From assembly GCA_020634135.1 (NCBI GenBank), contig JACKCG010000002.1, positions 620,001 through 684,000 on the forward strand: DNA of 64,000 bases, written 5' to 3'. This DNA is from Anaerolineaceae bacterium. GTDB taxonomy: Bacteria; Chloroflexota; Anaerolineae; Aggregatilineales; Phototrophicaceae. The position numbers were made by a program, and so were the translations under genes. Positions 16,488 through 26,070 of this stretch are shown here, one piece after another (position 1 is the first letter of the stretch; the number at the start of each line of letters is the position of its first letter). A model generated the notes under the pieces. That model worked only from the letters and a program-made list of their open reading frames with translations, did not search any database and was not told where the DNA came from.

Positions 16488-17465
16488 TTAGTGCAGAAGA
16501 GGGTTTATCTCGCGCAGCATTGCGATCAGCTTCTCTAATCCCGTTTGCAGGGAAGGTCCCAGGTATGTCCCCGGTACACGATTGGATAAATCCGGGTTTT
16601 CGGTAAATGCCAGTCCGCCAAAAGCAACTATCGGGCGTCCCGATTCCTCAACACCGGGCATCAACTGCGGCCATTCCGCCAGTGCCAGTGCTGTTGTTTC
16701 GGTTGTTGCGGCAAATACCACAATCGCTGGCTGCGCAGTATGAATGAAGTTGTTCAGGTCGGGCAGGGGCAGCGATGCCCCCAGGTAAATAACCGGCCAG
16801 CGTAGTCGTCGCAGCAGTACCCCCAGGATCATTAATCCGCCTTCATGATAATCCCCTGGGGCACAAACCAGCACAACCGGGCTGGTGTGATAAGCCGTCG
16901 GGCCGGTACGCATCCACATCAGCAGATGATGGCGCAGGTAGTGAGTGGCGAAATGCTCTACCGCAACATCAATCCGCCCTTCTATCCAGGCTGTCCCGAT
17001 CTCAGCAAAGGTGGGGCTAATCAGGTCAAGCAGCAGCGTATCTACCGAATGAAGCGCCAGTGCTTCGGCGAAAATCTGGTCAGCAAGTTCCGTCTGCAAC
17101 TCGAACAGTGCGTTGACCAGGCGGCTGCGGAACGTCACCAGAGAAGGGTCGTCACTATGGCTGTGGATAAACGTACTGGCGGCGGAGAGTGGGGCTTCGG
17201 GGAAGCGGCCTTCGCGCTCCATGTGTTGCAAGGCCTGAATCGCCTGCGAAATCTGCATCCCCTCATCCAGGCGCAGTTTGACCCACTGCAATCGTAAAAA
17301 TTCCAACTGCGAGTACAGGCGATGACCGCCCGCCGTGCGTGCCGCTTCCGGGAAGCCATAGCGACGTTCCCACACACGTAATGTGGTTTCCGGAATATTC
17401 GTCATGCGGGAGATGACACCGATATTATACAGGGGTTCTTCACTGCTGGTTTTTTCAAGACTCAT
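16488..17465 (-). CDS. CarH-like MerR-family, B12-binding light-responsive regulator
   Basis: Residues 12-80 are a MerR winged helix (NIGVISRMTNIPETTLRVWE, then RYGFPEAARTAGGHRLYS). Residues 110-185 form a helical cap holding W160-x9-E170-H171, the signature by which CarH proteins hold the adenosyl group. Residues 195-320 are a Rossmann-like cobalamin domain with GDYHEGG, in which H207 is the expected lower axial ligand (DxHxxG). CarH tetramers bind DNA in the dark and fall apart when light breaks the Co-C bond. In T. thermophilus CarH a His follows the Trp and ligates cobalt after light; here it is Ile161, so the photochemistry may differ. No carotenoid genes lie nearby. Confidence 0.85.
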   Translation of the reverse strand: MSLEKTSSEEPLYNIGVISRMTNIPETTLRVWERRYGFPEAARTAGGHRLYSQLEFLRLQWVKLRLDEGMQISQAIQALQHMEREGRFPEAPLSAASTFIHSHSDDPSLVTFRSRLVNALFELQTELADQIFAEALALHSVDTLLLDLISPTFAEIGTAWIEGRIDVAVEHFATHYLRHHLLMWMRTGPTAYHTSPVVLVCAPGDYHEGGLMILGVLLRRLRWPVIYLGASLPLPDLNNFIHTAQPAIVVFAATTETTALALAEWPQLMPGVEESGRPIVAFGGLAFTENPDLSNRVPGTYLGPSLQTGLEKLIAMLREINPLLH

Positions 17466-17748
17466 TTGTGTTTCCTTGGCTGGACATACTGCGATTAGTT
17501 CAAAACCCCATCATCGTCGTATGGTCAACCCGATGGCGGTAAGATATGTTCAGTTTACCACTACACGTTATGCTTTGTCCAGATATTAGTGTTTAAAATT
17601 TGACAAAAAGTATACAAAATTCTTTGGCTTGACCATTCCCGAAATCTTATCACGGAAAATAGTCAATGCCAGCGTACAATACAATATGAGCAGCAGACCC
17701 GGGTTCACGATGAGCAGTCTGTGAATCCGGCCTCATTAGAAAAGGGTT

Positions 17749-20700
17749 GTGGTGAAAACACTAGCTTTACCCGTCAAGGTCATTGTGTTAGCCGTTATCT
17801 ACGTGGTATCGGGTTTATTGGGGTTGCAGTTTGCCGATCTGCAATCGACTATCACGTTGATCTGGCCGCCGGCGGGGATTGCATTAGCGTTCCTGTTCAT
17901 TCTTGGGCTGGAGAGTTGGCCGGGTATTTTCTTTGGCGCGTTTATCGTTGCCTATATCACGTCGGGCAATCCGGCCTTTGCACTGGCAATTGGAATGAGC
18001 AGCACTTTAGAAGTTCTCGTCAATTTCCTGTTGCTGCGCCGTTTGAAGTTCCAGCCTGATTTCAAACGCATCTGGGATATTTTACTCCTGGGGCTGGTGA
18101 CATTGGCAACCGGGACGATTATCAATGCCACAATCAGCGTATCAGCACTTTTCATATTGGGTGGGACTGCCAATCAGGCGAACTATATCTATTTGTGGCT
18201 GGAATCCTGGTTCGGCCACGAGACAAGCGTTCTTGTATTTACGCCGCTTCTTCTAATCTGGTACTGCCAGCCCCATATCCACTATGCTCCGGCGAAACTG
18301 TTGAGGGCTTTCATCGTGAGCGGTGTCCCGGTAGGCGTGGCGGCGCTGGTATTCTTTTCGTTGTCCAATTTTCTGGCCGGGTCACTGGATCATCTGATCT
18401 TGCCGTTCTTGTTGTGGGTGGCCCTGTCACGCCAACTCCGCGAAACGACACTGGCGACATTCCTGGTCTCGCTCATCGCTGTCTGGGGAACGATTATCGG
18501 GAAAGGGCCATTTATCTATAATACGCCCTATGAGACCATGATGCTCACATGGTTATTTATCACCACGATCAATATCACGACCATTGTCGTGGGTGTAGTT
18601 TCTCATGGGCGTCGCGTAGCAACAGCCGCTCTGCAAGATGAGCGCGACTTCAGTGTCCACGTCATGAATGCATTAGGGCAGGGAGTTACGGTAACCGATC
18701 TGGATAGCCGGTTTGTTTATGTGAATCCGGCATTCGCCCGCATGATTGGGTATCTTTCCCCGGAGCAGGTGGTCGGCATGTCACCTGTAGATGTCACCGC
18801 GCTTCCCAGTCAGACGATCATGAATCAAGCGCGGCGGGACCGCTTTGAAGGGAAAACGACAACCTACGAATCCCGTTTGCGGCGCCCTGACGGGAGTTTT
18901 ATAGATGTCCTGGTTACCGGCTCACCGCGCTGGCAGGGTGGGCGGGTGATCGGCACGATTGCCGTTGTGACTGATGTCACCGAACACAGGCAGATGGAGA
19001 AATCGCTGCGGGAAAATGAGCAGCGCCTGCGTGCTATTTTTGAAAATGCGCCGGTTGGTATCCTGGTGGGAGATGATACCGGGACGCTGGTTGATATTAA
19101 TGACGCATATCTGGAGATACTGGGCGCGCCACCCGGTGGGCGTGAGCAAGTTGTCGGCCATGCCAAACTCAGCAACATCGAAGTGTTCCGAAATGCCGGG
19201 ATTCACGACCACTTCGTGCGCCTTTTAGAAAATGGTGAGCCTTTTTCGGTGGATGCTGCTATCACCAGTGTGTTTGGCCGGGGGCGCAACCTGCATTACC
19301 AGGGTGCGCCATTATTCGACTCAGACGGGTGCGTCAATGGCATGATTCTGGTTGCCGAGGATATTTCCTGGCGCAAAGAGAGCGAGACGCAACTCAGGGC
19401 AGCTAACATGCAGCTTGCCCTCGCTCATGGCACACTGCACCGGCTAATCCAGCAGCTTCCGATTGGAATTCAGGTCTTTAATCCCGAAGGCTTATGCACC
19501 GATCTTAACTCCGCGCACCTTGAGATATTTGGTGTGTCGCGTGAACAGATTGTCGGCATTTACGACATTTTCGCGGATCCGCTCTCCGAACAGGTGGGTA
19601 CTGCGGATGGACTGCGGCGAGCACTTTCAGGTGAAGTCATCCAGTTAGGGGATATTCACTTCAACTTTAACCAGGATAAAGCGAACCTGCCGTTTGTGGG
19701 TGCCAGCGGTAAACGGACGGTGAATGTCACGTTTTTCCCCGTATTTGATGATGCCGGTGTGATTACCAGCATCGTAGCCCTTAACCAGGACGTGACCGAA
19801 CGCAAGTTGGCGGAAGAAGTGGTGCAGCGCCGTAATACGGAATTGGAAGCGCTTCGCTCGGTGGCGCTGGCAGTCGGAAGCAGTTTGCGGTTGGATGAAG
19901 TGCTGGATGAACTGCTTACCCAGTTAGCGACTTTAGTCCCCTATGTGAGCGCCAGCATCGCCCTGGTGAAAAATGATCGTTTGAACTTTGTCGCGCAGCG
20001 TGGAATCCCGGAAGATTTCGATCTGCGCCGCATAGAGGATGGGCTGAACAATCTGGATTCCACCCGGTTCGTGGCTCACCCGGTTATCTTCAAAGACGTG
20101 CAGCAGGAACCAGGCTGGATACCTATCCCTGGTTTCCAGGAGTATATCCGCAGTTGGATGGGCGTTTCGCTGATCCACCGGGGGGAAATCATTGGGGTAT
20201 TGAACCTGGATTATGATGAACCGGATTTCTACACGCTCATGCACGCGAATCTGGCCGAGGCCGTTGCCCAGCAGGCAGCATTAGCTATCGAAAACGCCCG
20301 ACTGTTTGGCAACCTTGAGCAACTGGTACAGGAGCGCACCAAAGAACTCGAAGCCGCGAATCAAAAACTGACTGAATCCATTGGCAAACTTCAGGAACTG
20401 GATAAGCTGCGGGCTAAATTTGTGGCGGATGTCTCGCACGAACTACGCACGCCAATTACGGTGTTGAATACCCGTGTCTACCTCCTGGAACGCGGTGGGC
20501 CGGCACGTCAGGCAGAATATCTGCCCGGCCTCAAGGAACAGGTCGAGCGGCTGTCTGCTTTTGTCGAATCCATTCTGGATCTTTCGCGGTTGGAAACGCT
20601 GCATGAAAACACCCTGTTATCCTCAGTAGACCTGAACGTTGCTGTTGACCAGGTAGTGACACTCGTTCAACCCCGTGCGGATATTGCCGGGCTTGCGTTG

Positions 20701-21081
20701 TCATTTGTTCCGGATCGCTTCATACCAAGGGTCAAAGCGGATAACGAGCAGTTGCTTCAGGTCATTACCAATCTGGTCGTGAACGCCATCTATTACACGC
20801 CAAAAGGCTGGGTGCGAGTGACTACGGGTGTTGCTGCGGAGCGCGGGATGGTATGGCTTAAGGTACAGGATTCCGGCAGGGGTATCCCTGAAGATGACCT
20901 TCCGCACATATTTGAGCGCTTCTACCGGGGGCAGGCTGGTTCTTTGTCTATCCCTGGTACCGGGCTGGGGCTGAGTATCGTTAAAGAAATTCTGGATATT
21001 CATCACGGCGAGATAGCTGTCGAGTCAACAGTCGGCCAGGGAACGCTGGTTACGATCTGGTTACCGGCAGCCAAATCCTGA
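17749..21081 (+). CDS. MASE1 sensor histidine kinase with three PAS and one GAF domain
   Basis: The 1110-residue protein has an N-terminal MASE1 sensor of about eight membrane segments (1-300, with TLIWPPAGIALAFLFILG), three PAS domains (about 305-425, 430-550, 560-690), a GAF domain (about 700-845), a coiled coil, HisKA with H897 in DVSHELRTPIT, and HATPase_c ending in GTGLGLSIVKEI. GTG 17749 is the start, with AAAGGG upstream. MASE1 is a predicted sensor domain of unknown ligand. No response regulator is adjacent; its neighbour across a 283-nt divergent gap is the CarH-like regulator, so light or redox sensing is an open idea. Confidence 0.9.
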   Translation: MVKTLALPVKVIVLAVIYVVSGLLGLQFADLQSTITLIWPPAGIALAFLFILGLESWPGIFFGAFIVAYITSGNPAFALAIGMSSTLEVLVNFLLLRRLKFQPDFKRIWDILLLGLVTLATGTIINATISVSALFILGGTANQANYIYLWLESWFGHETSVLVFTPLLLIWYCQPHIHYAPAKLLRAFIVSGVPVGVAALVFFSLSNFLAGSLDHLILPFLLWVALSRQLRETTLATFLVSLIAVWGTIIGKGPFIYNTPYETMMLTWLFITTINITTIVVGVVSHGRRVATAALQDERDFSVHVMNALGQGVTVTDLDSRFVYVNPAFARMIGYLSPEQVVGMSPVDVTALPSQTIMNQARRDRFEGKTTTYESRLRRPDGSFIDVLVTGSPRWQGGRVIGTIAVVTDVTEHRQMEKSLRENEQRLRAIFENAPVGILVGDDTGTLVDINDAYLEILGAPPGGREQVVGHAKLSNIEVFRNAGIHDHFVRLLENGEPFSVDAAITSVFGRGRNLHYQGAPLFDSDGCVNGMILVAEDISWRKESETQLRAANMQLALAHGTLHRLIQQLPIGIQVFNPEGLCTDLNSAHLEIFGVSREQIVGIYDIFADPLSEQVGTADGLRRALSGEVIQLGDIHFNFNQDKANLPFVGASGKRTVNVTFFPVFDDAGVITSIVALNQDVTERKLAEEVVQRRNTELEALRSVALAVGSSLRLDEVLDELLTQLATLVPYVSASIALVKNDRLNFVAQRGIPEDFDLRRIEDGLNNLDSTRFVAHPVIFKDVQQEPGWIPIPGFQEYIRSWMGVSLIHRGEIIGVLNLDYDEPDFYTLMHANLAEAVAQQAALAIENARLFGNLEQLVQERTKELEAANQKLTESIGKLQELDKLRAKFVADVSHELRTPITVLNTRVYLLERGGPARQAEYLPGLKEQVERLSAFVESILDLSRLETLHENTLLSSVDLNVAVDQVVTLVQPRADIAGLALSFVPDRFIPRVKADNEQLLQVITNLVVNAIYYTPKGWVRVTTGVAAERGMVWLKVQDSGRGIPEDDLPHIFERFYRGQAGSLSIPGTGLGLSIVKEILDIHHGEIAVESTVGQGTLVTIWLPAAKS

Positions 21082-21207
21082 AGTTTGAATTTTGAGAGAC
21101 GAAATCAGCGCTGCATAAACGAACAATTAAGAAAATACTCTCCATGAAACTCAAATTCCCTTTACAATAATACTGTTGATGAAAAACACTACCAGGAGTG
21201 AGGCGAG

Positions 21208-22680
21208 ATGAGTTCCTTTTTGCAGCGTCGTATGGATGAGCAGTCCCGCCGGTCAAGCGCACTGGCGGAGGCACAACCGGTTGTGGATGAAATTATAGAA
21301 GAAACGCCGGAAGCGCTGGACGAGCCTGAAACCACGAATGAGGCTTTGCGTGGCACTCAGTATGAAATTCCGCCAAAAGTTACGCTGCCACCGAAACTGG
21401 TACAACTCCGCAAGCAGCTTCGCCCCAAGCTGTTAGCTGCCATTGATGAAGCCGATCACTGGCACAGAGGCGATGTGGAAAAAGAACGCTTATTGGTTGA
21501 ACGTCTGAAAACCATTTTGCAGAAGGCCAATATCCAGATCACGCCGGGGGAGTATGAACTCCTCACCGAGTCACTGTTGAATGATCTGATGGGTTTCGGC
21601 GCAATCGAACCGCTGGTACAAAGCCGTGAGATTTCCGAAGTCATGGTCACGGGCGCGGATATGATCTTTGCCGAGCATCGTGGCAAGCTCCAGGAAGTTG
21701 AGATCGTTTTTGATGACGAGGATCATATCCAGTGGACGGCGCAGCGGATTGTCCGCCCCTTGCAACGTTCACTTAACCGGGCGAACCCGATGGTAGACGC
21801 CCGCCTGCCAGATGGCTCCCGTGTGCATATCGTGATGCCACCTTCGGCGCTCAAAGGGACGACCATCACCATTCGTAAATTTCCGGATAAGCCGCTGACG
21901 GTGCTGGATTTGATCCGGTTTGGTTCGTTCCCTGAAGACGTGGCCCTGTTCTTGCAGGCGTGTATCGTCTCCCGGTTGAACACGGTGGTTTCCGGCGGTA
22001 CCGGGTCTGGCAAGACGACGCTCCTGAACGTGTTAAGTTCATTCATCCCCGACGATGAGCGTATTGTGACAATTGAAGACGCCGCCGAATTACAGTTGAC
22101 GCAGCGTCATGTGGTGAGTTTGGAAACCACGCCGCCATTGCCAGGCTCTAAGACCGAAGGGCAGTTGTCCATTCGCGACCTGGTGAAGGGTTCGCTGCGT
22201 ATGCGGCCTGACCGGATTGTAGTGGGTGAGTGTCGTGGTGGCGAGGCGCTGGATATGCTCCAGGCAATGAACACAGGTCACGATGGTTCACTGACCACCG
22301 TCCACAGCAACAGTCCGCGTGACTGCACAGCCCGTCTGGAAACCCTGTGTCTGATGGCGGGGATGGATTTGCCTGTCGGCGTCATCCGGCGGCAGATCGC
22401 TGGGGCGGTTGACCTGATTATCCAGCAGAGCCGCCTGAAAGATGGCAGCCGCAAAATTGTTCAGATCACTGAACTCCAGGGGATGGAAGGCGAGAATATC
22501 ACCCTCCAGGACATATTTGTGTACCGTACACCGGGCCAAACCGGATCGGGGTACTCTCACGCTGGCGGTGGTGAATTGGAGCCAACCGGCTTCCGTCCCA
22601 ATTTCGAAGATCGTTTGAAGGAACATGGATTTAAGCTGCCGAGCAGCATGTTCGGCACTGGTGGCAAGTTCAACAAGTAA
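21208..22680 (+). CDS. cpaF: CpaF/TadA-type secretion ATPase
   Basis: The 490 residues form a type II/IV secretion ATPase of the tight-adherence branch: an acidic N-terminal region (1-60), a middle domain with LTESLLNDLMGFGAIEPLV, Walker A GGTGSGKTTLLNVL, the Asp box IVTIEDAAELQL, Walker B MRPDRIVVGECRGGEAL and the His box GHDGSLTTVHSNS. It would power pilus assembly at the inner face of the membrane. None of the usual partners (tadB/C, cpaB, prepilin, peptidase) is adjacent, so it is solitary here. The ATG at 21208 follows AGGAGTGAGGCG. Confidence 0.92.
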   Translation: MSSFLQRRMDEQSRRSSALAEAQPVVDEIIEETPEALDEPETTNEALRGTQYEIPPKVTLPPKLVQLRKQLRPKLLAAIDEADHWHRGDVEKERLLVERLKTILQKANIQITPGEYELLTESLLNDLMGFGAIEPLVQSREISEVMVTGADMIFAEHRGKLQEVEIVFDDEDHIQWTAQRIVRPLQRSLNRANPMVDARLPDGSRVHIVMPPSALKGTTITIRKFPDKPLTVLDLIRFGSFPEDVALFLQACIVSRLNTVVSGGTGSGKTTLLNVLSSFIPDDERIVTIEDAAELQLTQRHVVSLETTPPLPGSKTEGQLSIRDLVKGSLRMRPDRIVVGECRGGEALDMLQAMNTGHDGSLTTVHSNSPRDCTARLETLCLMAGMDLPVGVIRRQIAGAVDLIIQQSRLKDGSRKIVQITELQGMEGENITLQDIFVYRTPGQTGSGYSHAGGGELEPTGFRPNFEDRLKEHGFKLPSSMFGTGGKFNK

Positions 22681-22684
22681 CCTG

Positions 22685-22739
22685 CCTGGCGGTACGGGCG
22701 CAAGCTCTTACGCCCGTACATGGACTATAATCCGCCAGG
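22685..22739. terminator. Nested hairpin between convergent cpaF and ABC permease genes
   Basis: An outer stem CCTGGCGG/CCGCCAGG (22685-22692, 22732-22739) encloses an inner 9-bp stem GTACGGGCG/CGCCCGTAC (22692-22719). There is no T run on either strand, but its place between two converging genes suggests a bidirectional stop or 3'-end stabiliser. Confidence 0.55.
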
Positions 22740-22762
22740 TATGGCACTCAGCGGCGGGGTGG

Positions 22763-23602
22763 CTACTTACGCACCCCCGCCGTTAAACCGGAAATAATCT
22801 GCTCTGTCGCACTGAGGAACAGGACAACCAGCGGCAGGGTGGTAATCACCAGCCCCGCGAACAAGGTTGACCAATCCGTTTGAAACTCCCCAAAAAAGCG
22901 AGTCATTCCCACTGGCAGCGTCCATTTATCAGTTGATCGCAGCAGAATGAGCGGGAAGAAAAAGTCATTCCACAGTGGTACGAACTGGAAAATGGCAACC
23001 GTCGCCAGTGCCGGGCGTACCAATGGCAGCATGACCCGGCTGAAAATGACGAATTCGTTCGCGCCATCAATCCGGGCGGCCTCGCTCAATTCCTGGGGGA
23101 GCTGCCGGAAAAACGCGGACAGGATAAACACCGAAAACGGGATACCTGTCGCGGCGTAAACCAGAATCAGCCCGATACGATTGTCAATCAGGCCCAGGCT
23201 GTTGAGCAATAAGAACAGTGGCACGATTGCCAACCGAAAAGGCAGTGTCAGCCCGGCCACAAAGAACGATGAAAAAAAGCGGCTGCCCCGGAAGTCGTAG
23301 CGCCCCAGGATATACCCCGCCAGAGAAGCGGCGGCGGTTGCCAGGGTGACTGATGACACGGTAATCACCATCGAATTCATGAAATACAGGCTAAAGTTCG
23401 CCTCGCCCCAGGCGGTTACGTAACTATCAAAGTTGATTGTGGATGGCAGGCCAATCGGTTCGCGGTAAATCTCGCGGGTCGGGCGCATCGTGTTGGTGAC
23501 AACAATGAACATCGGGATCAGTACGACGGCGGCGTATACAATCAGCAGCCCGTTTGTCCCGATGCCTGTGAATGTGAATTTGGGTATTTTCAAGGCTCTC
23601 AT
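22763..23602 (-). CDS. Carbohydrate ABC transporter permease (MalG type)
   Basis: The 279-residue membrane protein is the second permease of an importer of the CUT1 class. It has six membrane segments and the EAA loop LSEAARIDGANEFVIFSRVMLPLVRPA, quoted here as LSEAARIDGANEF, which contacts the ATPase. The start is ATG 23602, overlapping the stop of the upstream permease in ATGA; a longer open frame to 23800 is only a shadow of that gene. No ATPase gene is in the cluster, so the importer must borrow one, as CUT1 systems with a shared MsmK/UgpC-type ATPase do. Confidence 0.93.
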   Translation of the reverse strand: MRALKIPKFTFTGIGTNGLLIVYAAVVLIPMFIVVTNTMRPTREIYREPIGLPSTINFDSYVTAWGEANFSLYFMNSMVITVSSVTLATAAASLAGYILGRYDFRGSRFFSSFFVAGLTLPFRLAIVPLFLLLNSLGLIDNRIGLILVYAATGIPFSVFILSAFFRQLPQELSEAARIDGANEFVIFSRVMLPLVRPALATVAIFQFVPLWNDFFFPLILLRSTDKWTLPVGMTRFFGEFQTDWSTLFAGLVITTLPLVVLFLSATEQIISGLTAGVRK

Positions 23603-24561
23603 TGCATCCTGCTTTCCAACCTGCGGAACCAGGTCTGTACAAGAACAGACACAGTGAAGATAAAAAGGAACATCAGCACTGCCAGCGCCGATGCCAGTCC
23701 GAAGGCGTCTGCGCCGCCCCGGAACGCGGTACGGAAGAACACCAGCCCCAGCACGTCTGTCGCGCCGGCTGGCGTGCCATCCACGCCGCCCAATGCCCAC
23801 ACAATCCCGAAAGCATTGAAGTTCCCGATGAAGGTTAAGACGGTTACAATGCCGATGACCGGAGTCAACAGCGGAAACTCAATCCACCGGAAGATCTGCC
23901 AGTTGCTCGCGCCGTCAATGCGGGCGGCCTCGCGCAGATCATCTTCAATTCCGGCCAGTCCAGCGCCGAAGAGCAGCATGGGGAAGCCCACCCACATCCA
24001 GGCATTGACCAGAATCACGACAGGCAGCGCCGTTGCCGGATCGCCCAACCAGGGGCGCGCTAACGAGCCAAGCCCCAGGTTGCGCAGGGTCGCATTGACT
24101 GGCCCGAACAGAGGGTTGAGCATTAAGCTCCACAGGTATCCGACAACCAGCGGGCTGATCAGATATGGCAGTGTGAAAACTACACGGAAAAACCGCTTCC
24201 CAAAGCGGGGGCGGTGCAGCAGAACCGCAAATAACAGCCCCAGCGTATTTTGAATCAGCATGGTGCCAATAAAAAAGTAAACATTATGGACAAACGCGCG
24301 TGGGAGCTGTTCGCTGATCGGGTAGCGGGTAAATAGCTGTTCGAAATTCTGTAAGCCGACAAAAGCCCCGCGCACCAGGCCATTAAATTCAAATGTGCTG
24401 AAGATCAGCGCCTGTACCAGCGGATAAATCATGAAGATCGTGTATAGCAGGAAGGCCGGCAGCAAGAATAATGCAATCGTCAATCGGGAGGGCATTAATG
24501 TGTTCCGGCGTCGGGCAGTCTGGCCGCGCTTTTCGTCTTTTTGACCGGTTATGGCAGTCAT
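23599..24561 (-). CDS. Carbohydrate ABC transporter permease (MalF type)
   Basis: The 320-residue first permease has six membrane segments and the EAA motif LREAARIDGASNWQIFRWIE. After a basic cytoplasmic N-terminus (RGQTARRRNTLMPSR) the first segment is LTIALFLLPAFLLYTIFMIY. It overlaps the next permease by 4 nt (ATGA) and lies 116 nt after the binding-protein gene, separated by a stable hairpin. Its substrate is probably a sugar or amino sugar taken from the binding protein below. Confidence 0.93.
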   Translation of the reverse strand: MTAITGQKDEKRGQTARRRNTLMPSRLTIALFLLPAFLLYTIFMIYPLVQALIFSTFEFNGLVRGAFVGLQNFEQLFTRYPISEQLPRAFVHNVYFFIGTMLIQNTLGLLFAVLLHRPRFGKRFFRVVFTLPYLISPLVVGYLWSLMLNPLFGPVNATLRNLGLGSLARPWLGDPATALPVVILVNAWMWVGFPMLLFGAGLAGIEDDLREAARIDGASNWQIFRWIEFPLLTPVIGIVTVLTFIGNFNAFGIVWALGGVDGTPAGATDVLGLVFFRTAFRGGADAFGLASALAVLMFLFIFTVSVLVQTWFRRLESRMQ

Positions 24562-24616
24562 ACCTGAATGAACCTTTCAATCCGGGTGTGAGCATTGCAC
24601 TACGCTGTGTAAAACG

Positions 24617-24644
24617 AAGGGCAGACTATCGTCAGTCTGCCCTT
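24617..24644 (-). terminator. Intra-operon hairpin after the binding-protein gene
   Basis: A perfect 11-bp stem (AAGGGCAGACT/AGTCTGCCCTT, 6-nt loop) sits between the binding-protein stop and the first permease, followed on the minus strand by CGTTTTAC. Such hairpins usually let the binding protein be made in excess by partial termination or mRNA protection. Confidence 0.7.
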
Positions 24645-24677
24645 ACACGTCAGGCTATGGGTAATGCTTCAGGGTGG

Positions 24678-25940
24678 TTACTCGGCATTTGCCGGGACAA
24701 ACCACTGTTCCATGCCCGTTTGAAGTGCGGCGGCGACTTCTTCGGGGGTGACTTCGCCCAGGAACATGCGCTGCAATTCGTTCCCCAGAACAGTCGTGCC
24801 GGAAGGATCGCCATAACGGAAATTGACCAGCAGCAGGTAGGATGCCGGATTCTCCGTCATCCCTGCCGCAAATTCAGCCAGCAGTGGGTCGGAGGAGACG
24901 ACGCCCGCCGCCGGGGAAATCTGGTGAATCTTGTCGGTGAAGAGCTGGCCGAATTCCTGCGTCCCCATCCACTCAACCAGTGCCAGTGAGGCTTCCGGGC
25001 TATCCGTGAGGGCATTCACGCCGTAAGAGCCGTCCATCCATGATGGCACAAACGAGCCAGCCAGTGAATCTGGTGGCGGCGGCACCATGAACATGCCGAC
25101 TTCCATATCGGGGGCTTCGCTCTGCCAGAAGCCTATCTCGAAGGAGCCACCGATGAAGATCGGTGACAGGCCGGTGATGAAGAGCGTGCGGGCGTCATTA
25201 TAGGCAACACCGACCACATCTGGTGGCAGGTAGGGCTGCAGGTCCTGGAGGACGGCGATAGATGCAACGTAGTTCGGGTCATTGAAGTTGGTTTCGCCAG
25301 CCAGAACCGCCGCTTCGAATTCCGGGCCACCATAGCGCGGTGCGGCAACAGCATCATGCAGAATTGGGAGCATCCACGAGTCTTTAGCGGGATTGGCGAG
25401 CGGGATATAGCCCGCTGCGGCTGCGGCGTCCAGGATTGCGATGAAGTCTTCCCAGGTTTCCGGTTCGCTGACGCCCAGTTCCTCGAACATGCCCACATTA
25501 TAGAACGCCCCCAGCGCCTGAACGCCGAACGGCACGCCGTAAATGTGACCATCCTGTATGCCCTGTGAGCCTTTCAGAATTGCCGGGGTGAAGTTCTCCA
25601 GTGTGCTAAGGTCATCCAATGGCAGTAGTTGACCCGCCTCGATCAGCGGTTGGAGCGACCCGTAAGCGCGTAACTGCACGACATCGGGGCCACCCTCACC
25701 CGTCAGGCCGGTGGCAAGGATGTTGTTGTAGTCGGTGTTGACGAACGGCACGAACTCTACATTGACACCTGGATTGGCCGCTTCGTAAACAGCGAAGATT
25801 TCGTTATAAGCATCTTCATCTTCGGTACGCCATGACCAGACCGTGATCGTGACGTCACCCTGTGCGACAACGCTGCCCATGATTACCAGCAGCATAATCG
25901 CCAGCAGCGCAACAGCGGTAAAACGAGTTTTCTTTTGCAT
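24678..25940 (-). CDS. Sugar ABC transporter substrate-binding protein
   Basis: The 420-residue protein is a family-1 solute-binding protein: the first mature strand VTITVWSWRTEDEDAYNE, then GPDVVQLRAYGSLQPLIEAG and GVPFGVQALGAFYNVGMFEE. The signal peptide ends VVA before QGD and has no lipobox Cys, unlike the lipoprotein usual in single-membrane bacteria. It is the first gene of the importer operon, with GGGAG 8 nt before ATG 25940. Its promoter region carries the 36-bp element shared with the peptide importer at 38839, which suggests co-regulation with peptidoglycan salvage. The ligand is not known. Confidence 0.92.
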   Translation of the reverse strand: MQKKTRFTAVALLAIMLLVIMGSVVAQGDVTITVWSWRTEDEDAYNEIFAVYEAANPGVNVEFVPFVNTDYNNILATGLTGEGGPDVVQLRAYGSLQPLIEAGQLLPLDDLSTLENFTPAILKGSQGIQDGHIYGVPFGVQALGAFYNVGMFEELGVSEPETWEDFIAILDAAAAAGYIPLANPAKDSWMLPILHDAVAAPRYGGPEFEAAVLAGETNFNDPNYVASIAVLQDLQPYLPPDVVGVAYNDARTLFITGLSPIFIGGSFEIGFWQSEAPDMEVGMFMVPPPPDSLAGSFVPSWMDGSYGVNALTDSPEASLALVEWMGTQEFGQLFTDKIHQISPAAGVVSSDPLLAEFAAGMTENPASYLLLVNFRYGDPSGTTVLGNELQRMFLGEVTPEEVAAALQTGMEQWFVPANAE

Positions 25941-26025
25941 GTATTTGCTCCCATATTATTTGTTGCGATATTAACTTGAGGTTATATCGGCCAATCAACA
26001 CGCATAATACCAGTGATTTTACCAC

Positions 26026-26061
26026 TCAAGTGGCTTAGTGTGGTATAGTGTGGTATAGATC
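26026..26061 (-). promoter_or_regulatory. 36-bp shared operator-like element, copy A
   Basis: Read toward the binding-protein gene it holds two exact tandem units CTATACCACA (26058-26049, 26048-26039) and a degenerate third CTAAGCCACT (26038-26029). It begins 9 nt after the -10 box, so a bound protein would block transcription just after initiation. Copy B at 38706-38741 differs at only 2 of 36 positions and has the same spacing. Confidence 0.85.
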
Positions 26062-26070
26062 ACTGCCCAT

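Noticed and set aside
22763..23800. Longer start of the second sugar permease at 23800
   Set aside because: The added 66 residues overlap the upstream permease and are Arg-rich; ATG 23602 in an ATGA overlap fits the family.
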